Assembly: GCF_030159595.1 (NCBI RefSeq)
Contig: NZ_BSKJ01000007.1
Coordinates: forward strand, 1 to 64,000
DNA: 64,000 nucleotides
Source: Pseudomonas putida
GTDB lineage: Bacteria; Pseudomonadota; Gammaproteobacteria; Pseudomonadales; Pseudomonadaceae
Reading direction: 5' to 3'
Positions 9,173 through 17,892 of the stretch are shown here, one piece after another. Below the pieces are notes generated by a model. That model saw nothing but the letters and a program-made list of their open reading frames with translations. It was not told the origin of the DNA and made no database searches. The first letter of the stretch is position 1; each line of letters opens with the position of its first letter. Made by a program: the position numbers and the translations under genes.

Positions 9173-9207
9173 AGCCCCAGTGGCGCGAGCGGGGCTTTAC
9201 AATTTTT
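9173..9207 (+). terminator. possible terminator after the lipoprotein gene
   Basis: The short stem AGCCCC/GGGGCT (9173-9178 and 9191-9196) is followed by TTACAATTTTT. The stem is only six pairs, so this is tentative. Confidence 0.4.
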
Positions 9208-9277
9208 AGCAAGGCAGTTGTGTCACATGGCGCGTGGTGACGGCTAGCATGAGCCGTTACCACTCAAGGACGACACC

Positions 9278-10099
9278 ATGGACCGCTCACTGCAACTCAA
9301 CCGTGCCAGCTGGGACGAACGCGCTCCGCTGCACGCTGCCTCCAAGGACTATGAAGTCGAGCTTCTGGTCCAGCGCCCCGGGCATCTTTCCGAAACCGTC
9401 CGCTTCGACCTGCCATTGCTCGGCGATATCAATGGGCTGAACACTGTTCACCTGCAGTGTCACATCGGCACCGACACCCTTTCGCTGGCGCGCCTTGGCG
9501 CCAAGGTCTGCGGCCTGGACTATTCCTCAGCTTCGCTGGCCGAGGCGCGGCTGTTGGCCGAGCGTTGCCGGGTGCCGATCGAGTATGTCGAGTCCGACGT
9601 CTATGCCGCCGACAAGGTGCTGCCGGCAGGCACGTTCGACCTGGTCTACACCGGTATCGGCGCACTGTGCTGGCTGCCCCGCATCGAGCCGTGGGCACGC
9701 ACGGTCGCAGCGCTACTGAAACCAGGCGGGCGGCTGTTCCTGCGCGATGGGCACCCGATGCTGATGGCCGTCAACGAAGACCACCAGGACCGCCTGCAGC
9801 TCGAATACGCGTATTTCGAGCACGAAGCGCCAACGGTGTGGCACAACGACCAGACCTACGTCGAAACCGAACAGCGCCTGACCCACATCGAAACCCATGA
9901 ATGGAACCACGGCCTGGGCGAAGTGGTTACCGCGTTGCTGGCGCATGGGCTGCAACTGACGGCACTGGTCGAGCACCAGAGCATCCCCTGGGAGGCGCTG
10001 CCAGGGCAGATGGTCAAGGGCAGCGACGGTGAGTATCGCTTGCGCGAGCAGCCTGCGCGCTTGCCCCTGAGCTACACCTTGGTGGCGGTCAAAGCCTGA
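9278..10099 (+). CDS. class I SAM-dependent methyltransferase
   Basis: 273 residues with a Rossmann methyltransferase core. The SAM-binding motif region is VHLQCHIGTDTLSLARLGA (about residues 54-72), followed by GLDYSSASLAEAR and, further on, TFDLVYTGIGALCWLPRI. The substrate is not identifiable. The ATG is preceded by AAGGACGACACC. Its stop directly abuts the stop of the convergent SDR gene. Confidence 0.8.
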   Translation: MDRSLQLNRASWDERAPLHAASKDYEVELLVQRPGHLSETVRFDLPLLGDINGLNTVHLQCHIGTDTLSLARLGAKVCGLDYSSASLAEARLLAERCRVPIEYVESDVYAADKVLPAGTFDLVYTGIGALCWLPRIEPWARTVAALLKPGGRLFLRDGHPMLMAVNEDHQDRLQLEYAYFEHEAPTVWHNDQTYVETEQRLTHIETHEWNHGLGEVVTALLAHGLQLTALVEHQSIPWEALPGQMVKGSDGEYRLREQPARLPLSYTLVAVKA

Positions 10100-10867
10100 T
10101 CAGGACAGGTAGCCGCCGTCGACATTGAGTGCCGTACCGGTGGTGTAGCTGGACGCATCGCTGGCCAGGTACAACACCGCGCCGGCCATTTCCTTGGGGT
10201 CGGCCACGCGCTTGAGCGGGATTTGCTGCAAGGCGGCGTTGAGGATGGCATCGTTTTTCACCAGCGCCGAGGCGAACTTGGTGTCGGTCAGGCCCGGCAA
10301 CAGGGCGTTGCAGCGAATGCCGAACTGGGCGCACTCCTTGGCGAAGACTTTGGTCATGTTGATGACCGCCGCCTTGGTCATCGAATAGATACCTTGGAAG
10401 TGGCCGGGCGACACCCCGTTGATGGACGCCACGTTGACGATGCTGCCACCGCCGTGCTCGCGCATCAGTTTGCCGGCCTCTACCGACATGAAGAAGTAGC
10501 CGCGGATGTTCACGTCCACGGTCTTCTGGAAGGCGTTCGGGTCGGTGTCCAGCACGTTGCAGAATTGCGGGTTGGTGGCAGCGTTGTTGACCAGCACGTC
10601 CAAACGCCCGAATTGCTCGCGAATACCCGCGAACACCTGCTGGATCTGCTCCAGTTCACCAATATGGCAGGCCACCGCCGTCGCTTTGCCACCTGCGGCA
10701 ATGATGGCGTCGGCCACCTGTTGGCAACCGTCGAGCTTGCGGCTGGAGACGATGACATGGGCGCCTTGCTGTGCCAGCAAGTGGGCGATGGCCTCGCCGA
10801 TGCCACGGCTGGCGCCGGAAACGAAGGCAATCTTGCCGTCGAGGTCGAACAGGTGGGTCTTGGACAT
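10100..10867 (-). CDS. SDR-family NAD(P)-dependent oxidoreductase
   Basis: 255 residues, the classical short-chain dehydrogenase length. It has the cofactor motif SGASRGIG (residues 17-24), the NNAA motif, the catalytic Ser in the VNVASINGVSPG region, the YSMTK active-site Tyr/Lys, and the C-terminal SYTTGTALNVDGGY typical of FabG-like enzymes. The next gene upstream (10904-11971) is an ACAD10/APH-like phosphotransferase. The pair suggests fatty-acyl or hydroxyacyl metabolism. Confidence 0.88.
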   Translation of the reverse strand: MSKTHLFDLDGKIAFVSGASRGIGEAIAHLLAQQGAHVIVSSRKLDGCQQVADAIIAAGGKATAVACHIGELEQIQQVFAGIREQFGRLDVLVNNAATNPQFCNVLDTDPNAFQKTVDVNIRGYFFMSVEAGKLMREHGGGSIVNVASINGVSPGHFQGIYSMTKAAVINMTKVFAKECAQFGIRCNALLPGLTDTKFASALVKNDAILNAALQQIPLKRVADPKEMAGAVLYLASDASSYTTGTALNVDGGYLS

Positions 10868-10903
10868 GCTGTTTTCCTTGTTATCCGTCGTCGTGGTCGT
10901 GGC

Positions 10904-11971
10904 TTACAGGCTGGACTTGGCGATGACCTGCAAGGTCATCTGCTCCAGCAAGCGGTTCATGTGGATGAACTGGGCGAAACGCTTGTCCTGGGTCTGGCCG
11001 TGGTAGTAGCGGTAATAGATTTGCTGGACGATCCCGGCCAGGCGGAACAGGCCATAGCAATAGTAGTAATCGAAGTTGTCCAGCTGGATGCCTGCGCGCT
11101 CGGCGTAGTAATCGACGAACTGGCGGCGGGTGAGCATGCCCGGCGCGTTGCTCGGCTGGCGGCGCATCAGCTGCACCGGCGCCGGGTCGTCAGCCTCGAT
11201 CCAGTAGGCCAGGCTGTTGCCCAGGTCCATCAGTGGGTCGCCCAGGGTGGCCATTTCCCAGTCCAGTACCCCGATGATGCGCATGGGGTTGTCAGCATCG
11301 AGGATCACGTTGTCGAAGCGGTAATCGTTGTGCACGATGCCGGGCTTCGGGTGGTCGGCGGGCATTTTATCGTGCAACCAGGTGGTCACCTGTTCCCAGC
11401 GTGGGGCATCCGGGGTGAGGGCTTTTTCGTAGCGGCTGGTCCAACCCTCGATCTGGCGCTGCACATAACCTTCCGGTTTGCCCAGGTCGGCCAGGCCGCA
11501 GGCGTTGTAGTCCACCTGATGCAGTTCGACCAGGCGGTCGATGAAGCTTTTGCACAGGGCCTCGGTGCGGTTGGTGTCCAGATTCAGCTCGGTGGGGATG
11601 TCCGAGCGCAGGATGATGCCTTTGACCCGCTCCATCACATAGAACTCACCGCCGATCAGGCTGCTGTCGGTGCAGTGCGCATAGGCCTTGGGGCAGTACG
11701 GGAAGCCTTTGTTCAACTGGTTGAGGATGCGGAACTCGCGGCCCATGTCGTGAGCCGACTTGGCCTTTTGCCCGAATGGCGGGCGGCGCAGCACGAAGTC
11801 GCGGCCCGGGTAGCTGACCAGGTAGGTGAGGTTGGAGGCGCCACCGGGGAACTGGCTGATGCTTGGCAGCCCATCCAGGCCGGGGATATTGGCCTTGAGG
11901 TAAGGGTCGATGACGGCCGCGTCGAGCTCTTCGCCGGGGCGTACCTGGGTGGACTGGTCGGTGAGCGTCAT
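10904..11971 (-). CDS. APH-like phosphotransferase family protein (ACAD10/11 type)
   Basis: 355 residues of the aminoglycoside-phosphotransferase/choline-kinase fold. GGASNLTYLV is the ATP loop, the catalytic loop is VHNDYRFDNVILD, and GVLDWEMATLGDPLMDLG is the metal-binding segment. Homologues of this subfamily accompany acyl-CoA dehydrogenases and are thought to phosphorylate hydroxyacyl substrates. It lies 36 bases upstream of the SDR gene and is probably cotranscribed with it. A terminator separates it from the SCP2 gene further upstream. Confidence 0.82.
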   Translation of the reverse strand: MTLTDQSTQVRPGEELDAAVIDPYLKANIPGLDGLPSISQFPGGASNLTYLVSYPGRDFVLRRPPFGQKAKSAHDMGREFRILNQLNKGFPYCPKAYAHCTDSSLIGGEFYVMERVKGIILRSDIPTELNLDTNRTEALCKSFIDRLVELHQVDYNACGLADLGKPEGYVQRQIEGWTSRYEKALTPDAPRWEQVTTWLHDKMPADHPKPGIVHNDYRFDNVILDADNPMRIIGVLDWEMATLGDPLMDLGNSLAYWIEADDPAPVQLMRRQPSNAPGMLTRRQFVDYYAERAGIQLDNFDYYYCYGLFRLAGIVQQIYYRYYHGQTQDKRFAQFIHMNRLLEQMTLQVIAKSSL

Positions 11972-12100
11972 GCGTTTTCCTTATTCTCGATCGCAAGGAC
12001 TATTGGCTAATCTAATGGCCAGCCGGGGCTGGAACAAGCGTGCCAGGAGCCATATAGGTGAGGGTGTTGCCGATGGATCACTGCACCGAATGCAGGGCGA

Positions 12101-12130
12101 AAAAAAACCGAAGCCGGGAGGGCTTCGGTT
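12101..12130 (-). terminator. rho-independent terminator after the SCP2 gene
   Basis: The ten-pair stem AACCGAAGCC/GGCTTCGGTT with a five-base loop is followed on the minus strand by a run of eight T. It ends the SCP2/phosphatase transcript before the phosphotransferase gene. Confidence 0.85.
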
Positions 12131-12155
12131 TTCGATCATCCAGTATCCCCAGCCC

Positions 12156-12473
12156 TCAGGACGGGAACAGCTCGCTGAGTTTCATCGACAGCATCATGTC
12201 GCCTTCAACGCGCAGCTTGCCGCCCATGAAGGCCTGCATGCCGTCGGTTTCGCCGCTGACGATACCCTTCAGGGTTTCGCTGTCCATCACCAGGGTGCAG
12301 TTGGCATCCGGGTTCTCGCCTTCCTGCAGGTCGCAGGTGCCATCTTTGACGATCAGCGCGTACTGCTTGCCTTCGTCAGTGATGTTGAAGCCGAACACCA
12401 GGTCCAGGCCGGCGGCAGCGGATGGGTTGAACTTCTCTTGCATCTTTTTGACGGCATCAGCTACGGAGGTCAT
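12156..12473 (-). CDS. SCP2 sterol-binding domain protein
   Basis: 105 residues forming one SCP2 lipid-transfer domain. FGFNITDEGKQYALIVKDGTC and the helix MDSETLKGIVSGETDGMQAFMGGKLRVEGDM carry the family pattern. It probably binds fatty-acyl-CoA or another hydrophobic ligand. The ATG is preceded by TATAAGGAATGCGCC. Together with the SDR and APH-like genes it suggests a small acyl-lipid handling locus, split by a terminator. Confidence 0.85.
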   Translation of the reverse strand: MTSVADAVKKMQEKFNPSAAAGLDLVFGFNITDEGKQYALIVKDGTCDLQEGENPDANCTLVMDSETLKGIVSGETDGMQAFMGGKLRVEGDMMLSMKLSELFPS

Positions 12474-12529
12474 GGCGCATTCCTTATAAAGTTATTTACA
12501 CGTCCCCGCAGGGACACAACAAGCCGGGC

Positions 12530-13240
12530 TCATCGATAGGTGACAAGCTCCGGCGCCCTCAACAGCTGCACATGGGCCTGGCTGTTGAAGGAGGCCAGTG
12601 CTACGTCGCGGCCGCGGAACTTCAGCTGGCTGAGCGACGTGTTGATGATCTGCCAGTTCAGCGCGAACGCCTGGCTGGGGGTGATACGGGTAACCAGGTG
12701 GAGCAGGGCGGCTATGGTGCCACCCGAGGTGAAGATGGCGATATTGTCGCCGCTGCCGGCGTTATCCAGTACGCGTTGCAAGCCACCCTGTACGCGGGCG
12801 GTGAACGCTTGCCAGGTTTCCAGGCCGTCGTCGGCATGCTCCCCATCGTGCCAGCGCTGCACCATCAAGGCGAACAGGCGCTGGAACTCGCTGCGATGCT
12901 GCGCACCATTGCGCAGGATGTGCAGGGCGTTTGGCTCTTGCGGCAGCAGCCCGGGCAACAGGGCACGGATGACACCGTCGGCATCGAACTCGTTGAACGC
13001 CGCGTCGGTCTCAACCGCTGGCACCGGGCAGCCATTGGCCTGCAAGGCCTCCAGAGCCAGGCGCGCGGTATCCTGCTGGCGGCGCAGGTCGCCTGCCACG
13101 CAACGGTCCAGCCGCACACCCAGCTGGACAAGGTGCTCACCCAGGGCCTGGCTCTGACGCACGCCCACGGGAGAGAGGACGTCGTAGTCATCGGCACCGA
13201 AGGAGGCTTGGCCATGTCGGATCAGGTAGAGGTTGCCCAC
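12530..13240 (-). CDS. histidine phosphatase family protein
   Basis: 236 residues. The phosphoglycerate-mutase-like motif LIRHGQASFG near the N-terminus carries the catalytic His. A second conserved His lies in the C-terminal half within IFTSGGTIAALLHLV-like sequence. The GTG start at 13240 gives the canonical short N-terminus (VGNLYLIRHG); an ATG at 13315 would add 25 atypical residues. It lies 56 bases upstream of the SCP2 gene. The substrate is unknown. Confidence 0.8.
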   Translation of the reverse strand: MGNLYLIRHGQASFGADDYDVLSPVGVRQSQALGEHLVQLGVRLDRCVAGDLRRQQDTARLALEALQANGCPVPAVETDAAFNEFDADGVIRALLPGLLPQEPNALHILRNGAQHRSEFQRLFALMVQRWHDGEHADDGLETWQAFTARVQGGLQRVLDNAGSGDNIAIFTSGGTIAALLHLVTRITPSQAFALNWQIINTSLSQLKFRGRDVALASFNSQAHVQLLRAPELVTYR

Positions 13241-13437
13241 GAAAGGTTCCGGCCTGTTGGAGGTTGCTGCGAGGTTAGGATGCGGCACACGGGCTGTCAA
13301 CGAAAAAACATACAAGCGTTTGAAAAGGTTGTTTGAAAGGTGTTGCCAGCGTTTACACCAGCTGGCAGCGCCTCGGGCTCAACGGTATGCTTGCAACAGT
13401 TACGCGCCGCATTGGCGCAGGTATTTAAGGAGTCAAC

Positions 13438-14457
13438 GTGGAGTTTCTTGCCGAGTACGCAAGCTTTCTCGCCAAAACCGCCACCCTGGTCATTGCCATC
13501 CTGGTGGTGCTGTCGGCCATCGCCGGGCTGCGCGGCAAAGGGCGGCGTAAACCGGGTGGGCAATTGCAGGTCACCCGCCTGAACGAATTCTACAAGGACC
13601 TGCGCGAGCGCCTGGAGTCCGGCCTGCTCGACAAAGCCCAGCTCAAGACGTTGCGCAAGCAGCAGGCCAAGGCGGAAAAGCAGCAGAAGAAAGGCAAGGC
13701 CGAGGAAAAGGGCCGGGTCTTCGTGCTGGACTTCGATGGCGACATCAAAGCGTCTGCCACCGAAAGCCTGCGCAACGAAATCACCGCGCTACTGACCCTC
13801 GCCACCCCGCGTGACGAAGTGGTGCTGCGCCTTGAAAGCGGTGGTGGCCTGGTGCACAGCTACGGCCTGGCGGCATCGCAACTGGCGCGCATTCGCCAGG
13901 CGGGCATCCCGCTAACCGTGTGCATCGACAAGGTGGCCGCCAGCGGTGGTTACATGATGGCCTGCATCGGCGAGAAGATTGTCAGCGCGCCGTTCGCGGT
14001 GCTGGGTTCGATCGGGGTGGTGGCGCAGTTGCCCAACGTCAATCGCCTGTTGAAGAAGCACGACATCGACTTCGAGGTGCTGACCGCTGGCGAGTACAAG
14101 CGCACCCTCACTGTGTTTGGCGAGAACACCGAGAAGGGCCGGGAGAAGTTCCAGGAAGACCTGGACATCACCCACCAGCTGTTCAAGGACTTCGTTGCCC
14201 GCTATCGCCCGCAACTGCACATTGACGAAGTGGCCACCGGCGAAGTCTGGCTGGGCGTTGCCGCACTCAACCGCCGGCTGGTGGACGAGCTGCAGACCAG
14301 CGACGAATACCTCAGCGAGCGTGCGCGCAACGCCAACCTGTTCCACCTGCACTATGCCGAACGCAAGAGCCTGCAGGAACGCATCGGCATGGCGGCCAGT
14401 GGCACGGTGGAGAACACGGTGGTGGGTTTGTGGAGTAAACTCGGGCGCCTGCGCTAA
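13438..14457 (+). CDS. sohB: SohB, S49-family inner-membrane peptidase
   Basis: 339 residues, GTG start with AAGGAGTCAAC upstream. It has an N-terminal membrane anchor (about residues 9-30), a charged linker with many Lys/Gln, and a ClpP-fold S49 protease domain. The nucleophile is Ser169 in KVAASGGYMMAC, and the general base is Lys221 in TAGEYKRTLTVFGE. It faces the periplasm and is a known suppressor of degP defects in E. coli. The length matches E. coli SohB. Confidence 0.93.
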   Translation: MEFLAEYASFLAKTATLVIAILVVLSAIAGLRGKGRRKPGGQLQVTRLNEFYKDLRERLESGLLDKAQLKTLRKQQAKAEKQQKKGKAEEKGRVFVLDFDGDIKASATESLRNEITALLTLATPRDEVVLRLESGGGLVHSYGLAASQLARIRQAGIPLTVCIDKVAASGGYMMACIGEKIVSAPFAVLGSIGVVAQLPNVNRLLKKHDIDFEVLTAGEYKRTLTVFGENTEKGREKFQEDLDITHQLFKDFVARYRPQLHIDEVATGEVWLGVAALNRRLVDELQTSDEYLSERARNANLFHLHYAERKSLQERIGMAASGTVENTVVGLWSKLGRLR

Positions 14458-14495
14458 CACCTTGAACCCGTTGAAATTTTTTTTCGTTCAGGGGG

Positions 14496-14524
14496 TTGCA
14501 AGGTTAGATGAATAGGGACATAAT
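14496..14524 (+). promoter_or_regulatory. sigma-70 promoter of tRNA-Cys
   Basis: TTGCAA, a 17-base spacer, then CATAAT, 87 bases before the mature tRNA 5' end. The downstream GGCGCC is a GC-rich discriminator typical of stable RNA promoters. Confidence 0.55.
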
Positions 14525-14611
14525 GGCGCCCATCGAAACGCAGCAAACTTTGAAAAAGGTTAAGCGTTTCAAGGAGATAGCGAAGCGTAAGCAGCTAGAT
14601 CCGACCTTTGA

Positions 14612-14685
14612 GGCCGAGTAGCAAAGTGGTTATGCTCCGGATTGCAAATCCGTCTACGCCGGTTCGATTCCGACCTCGGCCTCCA
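14612..14685 (+). tRNA. tRNA-Cys (anticodon GCA)
   Basis: 74 bases. The acceptor pair GGCCGAG/CTCGGCC, D arm AGCAAAGTGGTTATGC, anticodon loop TTGCAAA, T loop TTCGATT and an encoded CCA end are all present. The first pair of the anticodon stem and one T-stem pair are mismatched. The gene marks the left edge of an accessory-looking block. Confidence 0.93.
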
Positions 14686-14696
14686 CCATTCGAAAG

Positions 14697-14729
14697 CCCC
14701 GCAGATTAACGTCTGCGGGGTTTTTCTTT
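14697..14729 (+). terminator. rho-independent terminator of tRNA-Cys
   Basis: The perfect nine-pair stem CCCCGCAGA/TCTGCGGGG with a six-base loop is followed by TTTTTCTTT. Confidence 0.92.
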
Positions 14730-14785
14730 GCGGGTCGAAAAATGCCGAAGCCCCAAAACCAATCACCCGCAGTCCCAAAACATCC

Positions 14786-14911
14786 TTACTCCGACGTCGC
14801 CGTCGGTCGGATGTCGCGGAACTGGAGCTGCCGAGCTTTGGTGGCTTTTCGCGCAGCCGATCGGCGATCAGGCGCCACTGCTGGTGACCTTCGGTGAAGC
14901 TAGAAATATCA
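14786..14911 (-). pseudogene. possible tyrosine-recombinase (phage integrase) remnant
   Basis: On the minus strand, one frame reads QLQFRDIRPTATSE and then a TAA at 14786-14788. The QFRDIR-x-x-A pattern is the typical C-terminal signature around the conserved His/Arg region of phage-type integrases. The bases just before it, in a shifted frame, read FTEGHQQWRLIADRLREKPP, so at least one frameshift must be assumed. It lies about 100 bases from the 3' end of tRNA-Cys, where an island integrase is expected. The fragment is short and the call tentative. Confidence 0.35.
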
Positions 14912-14961
14912 ACGAGGTTACAAGTTCCCGATGGGCGTGCACGACCGGATTACACACAGTA

Positions 14962-16290
14962 CTAGTTCAACACCATCTTCAAATCCTTTTTCGCCCGATC
15001 ACGCCACACTACGATGGGTGCGTTGTAGCCCTTGCGCATTTTCGATCCTATGGCTGTGAAGTCATCTGGCGAGGTGACTTCCTGCCCGGAGACTTCGAGG
15101 ATGACATCCAAGGGTTTGATGCCAGCGCGTTCGGCCGTGCCGCCTTTAGCCGTTTCGATCACCCAGGCGCCTTTTGGCTCCTGTAGGCCGACCGCCTTGG
15201 CGTAATCGTGCGTGACGCTACCTAATTGCATATCCAGCGGCGAGGTCATGACCGCTGGAGTCGTGCTGGAGGACTTTGGTGCGGCTGCGACTGGAGGCGC
15301 CAATGGCGGGCCAACCTGCACAGGGACATCGATGAAAGCCGTTTTACGCCATACCTTCAGGACGGCGGTAGAACCAGTGGGCATCTTGCCGATGGCGACT
15401 AGAAACTCCACATCGTCATTTACCGGTGTCGATCCGACCCCTACGACCACGTCGGTAAACTGTAGCCCCGCCCGTTCGGCATTGCCGCCGGGTACAAGGC
15501 CCTCTACCGATGCCCCTTGCCCCGGCATGTTCAATTGCGGCGCTTTGATTGGATCAACAGCACTGATATAGGCGCCTGTGCGGCCACTGCCATTGGCGGT
15601 CCATACAGGGCAATTCCGGGAGTCCAGCACTTGACGGACAGCCACGCGCTGGCTGGCTCCCACCGCCTGGGCCGGAACACTCGAAGAGGCTTCCAGTTGC
15701 TGGCTGCGAGCCAAGGCTTGCTGCAGGTAGTCACAGGAGCGTCCCTGGTACTTCTGTGGATTTTCACGGGCAACCCATTGTGCAAGTGACGTCTGGTTAC
15801 GCCCTGTTTTCGACACCGAACCCCAACCTTCTGGAGGGCTGGCGATGACTGCGGAAAAACTAGCTGGGTCTCGCTCTACAGTTGCCGCAGGGGTTGGCGT
15901 TGGCACGGATGCGGACGCTGCAGCAACGGGGGTGTCCGGGACTACGCAGCCCTTCTCCCGAATGACCTGCTCAGCCGCATCCAAGGCTATTTTTCCGCCC
16001 CACTGAGTATTGTCTTTGGCAACGGCTTCTTTCCTCTCGGGCCAGAACATCGTTATCTGTTCGCAGGTTTCACCCCGGTATTCAGTGATAAAGGTGTTCT
16101 TCATATAGGCATCATGTTCTGCCTGTATCTCGGCATCAGTGGGGCCGGCGGCGTCAGCCGCATACATGATCGGGTCCGTGATGAGAGATATCGGATCCAG
16201 CACGCATCCGCTCAACAGCGTACAGGATGTCCCCAGCACAGTCGCCAGCGTCACTGTGGTGACGCGTTCCATCGACTTGTTCATTTTCAC
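14962..16290 (-). CDS. lipoprotein with two PDZ domains
   Basis: About 442 residues. A GTG at 16290 has GGGAGG eight bases upstream; an ATG six bases further in (16284) is the alternative. A longer frame to 16407 adds non-signal-like sequence. The signal peptide ends at lipobox LLSGC. The mature region has Cys pairs in a charged N-terminal half, an Ala/Pro/Thr linker, then two PDZ domains (about residues 240-325 and 350-440). Each has the substrate loop GLVPGGNAERAGLQ or AKGGTAERAGIK. No protease domain is fused. It is probably a periplasmic adaptor. Confidence 0.75.
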   Translation of the reverse strand: MKMNKSMERVTTVTLATVLGTSCTLLSGCVLDPISLITDPIMYAADAAGPTDAEIQAEHDAYMKNTFITEYRGETCEQITMFWPERKEAVAKDNTQWGGKIALDAAEQVIREKGCVVPDTPVAAASASVPTPTPAATVERDPASFSAVIASPPEGWGSVSKTGRNQTSLAQWVARENPQKYQGRSCDYLQQALARSQQLEASSSVPAQAVGASQRVAVRQVLDSRNCPVWTANGSGRTGAYISAVDPIKAPQLNMPGQGASVEGLVPGGNAERAGLQFTDVVVGVGSTPVNDDVEFLVAIGKMPTGSTAVLKVWRKTAFIDVPVQVGPPLAPPVAAAPKSSSTTPAVMTSPLDMQLGSVTHDYAKAVGLQEPKGAWVIETAKGGTAERAGIKPLDVILEVSGQEVTSPDDFTAIGSKMRKGYNAPIVVWRDRAKKDLKMVLN

Positions 16291-16752
16291 GTTCTGACCC
16301 TCCCCAGGCAGTTCGCCATCATCACCGATCAACCACAGCCAAAGATAGTGTCCGTCATCGCTAAACGAAGTGGCGGTAGTGAAAATTGTTACGTTTGATG
16401 CATTCACCGTTCGTGAGCTGGAACGTGAAACTATCGAGGGCGAGCGCGATGGGGTTTCTGTCAGTCAATAGCCGGGGCTCTTAACATCTCATTGATCAAC
16501 GCTAACGGAAACCCGTTTAATACTCGCCAACTAGGAAGCCAAGTAGTTCAGGCCTTGCGGGCGACAACCAAGGGTGCAGAATTAGTCCCAGGCCAAGCCT
16601 GTGGAAACGTGCCAAATTCGTCAGCCCCAGTTTTATAGGCGTTGCTGAAATGGCAACCCTTTTAGAGGGCGGGTTAAAGGAGGTCAAGTCGTATTGCCCG
16701 CGCCGTGTCGTCGCTGTGGTTCAAGGTAGAGACTTGCCTCCTCTCCACCAGG

Positions 16753-16781
16753 GCGCACATCGGCAGTTGTCCGATGTGCGC
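16753..16781. repeat. 11-bp perfect inverted repeat
   Basis: GCGCACATCGG and CCGATGTGCGC flank a seven-base loop. Neither strand has a T-run after it, so it is not a standard terminator. Confidence 0.5.
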
Positions 16782-16808
16782 TGGCTTCATTTGATACGGT
16801 GCTTTTAT

Positions 16809-16836
16809 GCCGATGCATATTTAAATATGCATCGGC
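16809..16836. repeat. perfect 28-bp palindrome beyond the DMT gene
   Basis: The half-site GCCGATGCATATTT is followed directly by its exact complement, with no loop. It lies 15 bases past the stop of the DMT transporter gene. There is no T-run, and a cruciform, operator or recombination site is possible. Its terminal bases (GCCGATG) echo the CCGATGTG arm of the neighbouring repeat. Confidence 0.6.
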
Positions 16837-16850
16837 CTCGTAGGGGCGGA

Positions 16851-17750
16851 TTAAGCACGGGATGGCAGTGATGCTTTCTTGCCCAATCGAATCAACTCGT
16901 TCGAGAAGCACAGCCCGCATAGAATAAGCCCAGCCCCCAAGTACAAAGTGTCTCGCGGCAGCTCATTGAGGAATGCGAACGCCAGCAGCGCGGCAAACAG
17001 CGGTTCAGTCAGTTCCAGTGCTTGAACTTGTGATGGCTTCAAGTGCTCGATGGCCTTGGTGGTGCAGAAGAAACCGAGGATGGTCGGCAACGCAGCCAGA
17101 GCCAGTAATGCCATGACCGCCACGAGCGACAGTTCTCCCATGATGAACCCATCGGTCGCAGCCGGCATCAGCAGGTATAAACTGCCGAAGAACAACAGTT
17201 GCCGAGTGAAGTGCAGGCCACCCGAAACGCCCATGCGCTTCATGACAACCGAGAATGCGCCATAACCGCAGCCTGCAATCGAAGCGAGTAGGGCGCCCTG
17301 CAGCGTGAAGCCTTGTTCCAGGTCTGCGCCAAATATCACGGCGATACCGGCTATCGTCAATCCGGCACCTACCGTCGCGTTAGCGGTAATGGCGTCCTTG
17401 AGAACAATCCGTCCCAGCAATATCGAAGAAATGGAGGCGCTTGCCATCAGGATAACCACCACGCCTGCTGCGGCGTAATGGCGATAAGCCGACGTTTCAA
17501 AGTGGAACAACACAAAAATGCCGAGAAAGGCGCAAGCCGCTGCCTGGAACCACTTCGCCGTGCGCAGGGGGCGCTTGAGGAACAGTAGCAAGACTGAGAG
17601 CAGTAGGCAGCCGACTACGGTTTTTATGAGGGCGATGCTGCTGGAGCTGAAACCACTGCTCATCAGCACCTTGCTGAGTACGCCGATTGTTGCATTCAGT
17701 GCAGCGGCGCAGAGCGCAAAGAGGACGCCTTTGCCGAGATGAGATTGCAT
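16851..17750 (-). CDS. DMT-superfamily (EamA) metabolite exporter
   Basis: 299 residues with ten hydrophobic segments in two EamA repeats of about 140 residues each; the second carries the typical GFFCTTKAIEHLKPSQVQALELTEPLFAALLAFAFL. ATG 17750 has AAGGAATGTACA upstream and is preferred to an in-frame Met 13 codons earlier. The likely role is efflux of amino acids or related metabolites. It is downstream of, and probably separate from, the cyclase gene. Confidence 0.85.
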   Translation of the reverse strand: MQSHLGKGVLFALCAAALNATIGVLSKVLMSSGFSSSSIALIKTVVGCLLLSVLLLFLKRPLRTAKWFQAAACAFLGIFVLFHFETSAYRHYAAAGVVVILMASASISSILLGRIVLKDAITANATVGAGLTIAGIAVIFGADLEQGFTLQGALLASIAGCGYGAFSVVMKRMGVSGGLHFTRQLLFFGSLYLLMPAATDGFIMGELSLVAVMALLALAALPTILGFFCTTKAIEHLKPSQVQALELTEPLFAALLAFAFLNELPRDTLYLGAGLILCGLCFSNELIRLGKKASLPSRA

Positions 17751-17892
17751 TGTACATTCCTTGTCATGGGTCTTTGGGCTGTGGGGCACATATCGCTATG
17801 AACAGACACCAGGCATCGCGTGGCCCGCGTACAGGTATTCCTTGCGCCATCATTTAGAGGGGAGGCGTCCCCGGTCATCGGCACGTTTTCTG

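Larger units (their letters stand above)
16291..16850. other. 560-base gene-poor stretch with palindromes
   Basis: No complete gene is seen. A short open segment on the plus strand (about 16370-16471) reads VTFDAFTVRELERETIEGE and stops, which looks like a fragment of a coding region without a start. GC is lower than in flanking core genes. Two strong inverted repeats lie at 16753-16781 and 16809-16836. The composition fits decayed or recently acquired DNA. Confidence 0.4.

Noticed and set aside
10223..12010. A 595-codon open frame on the plus strand opposite the SDR and phosphotransferase genes
   Set aside because: Its translation is low-complexity and unrelated to any family, while the minus strand encodes two clear enzymes. 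Long antisense frames are expected in GC-rich coding DNA.
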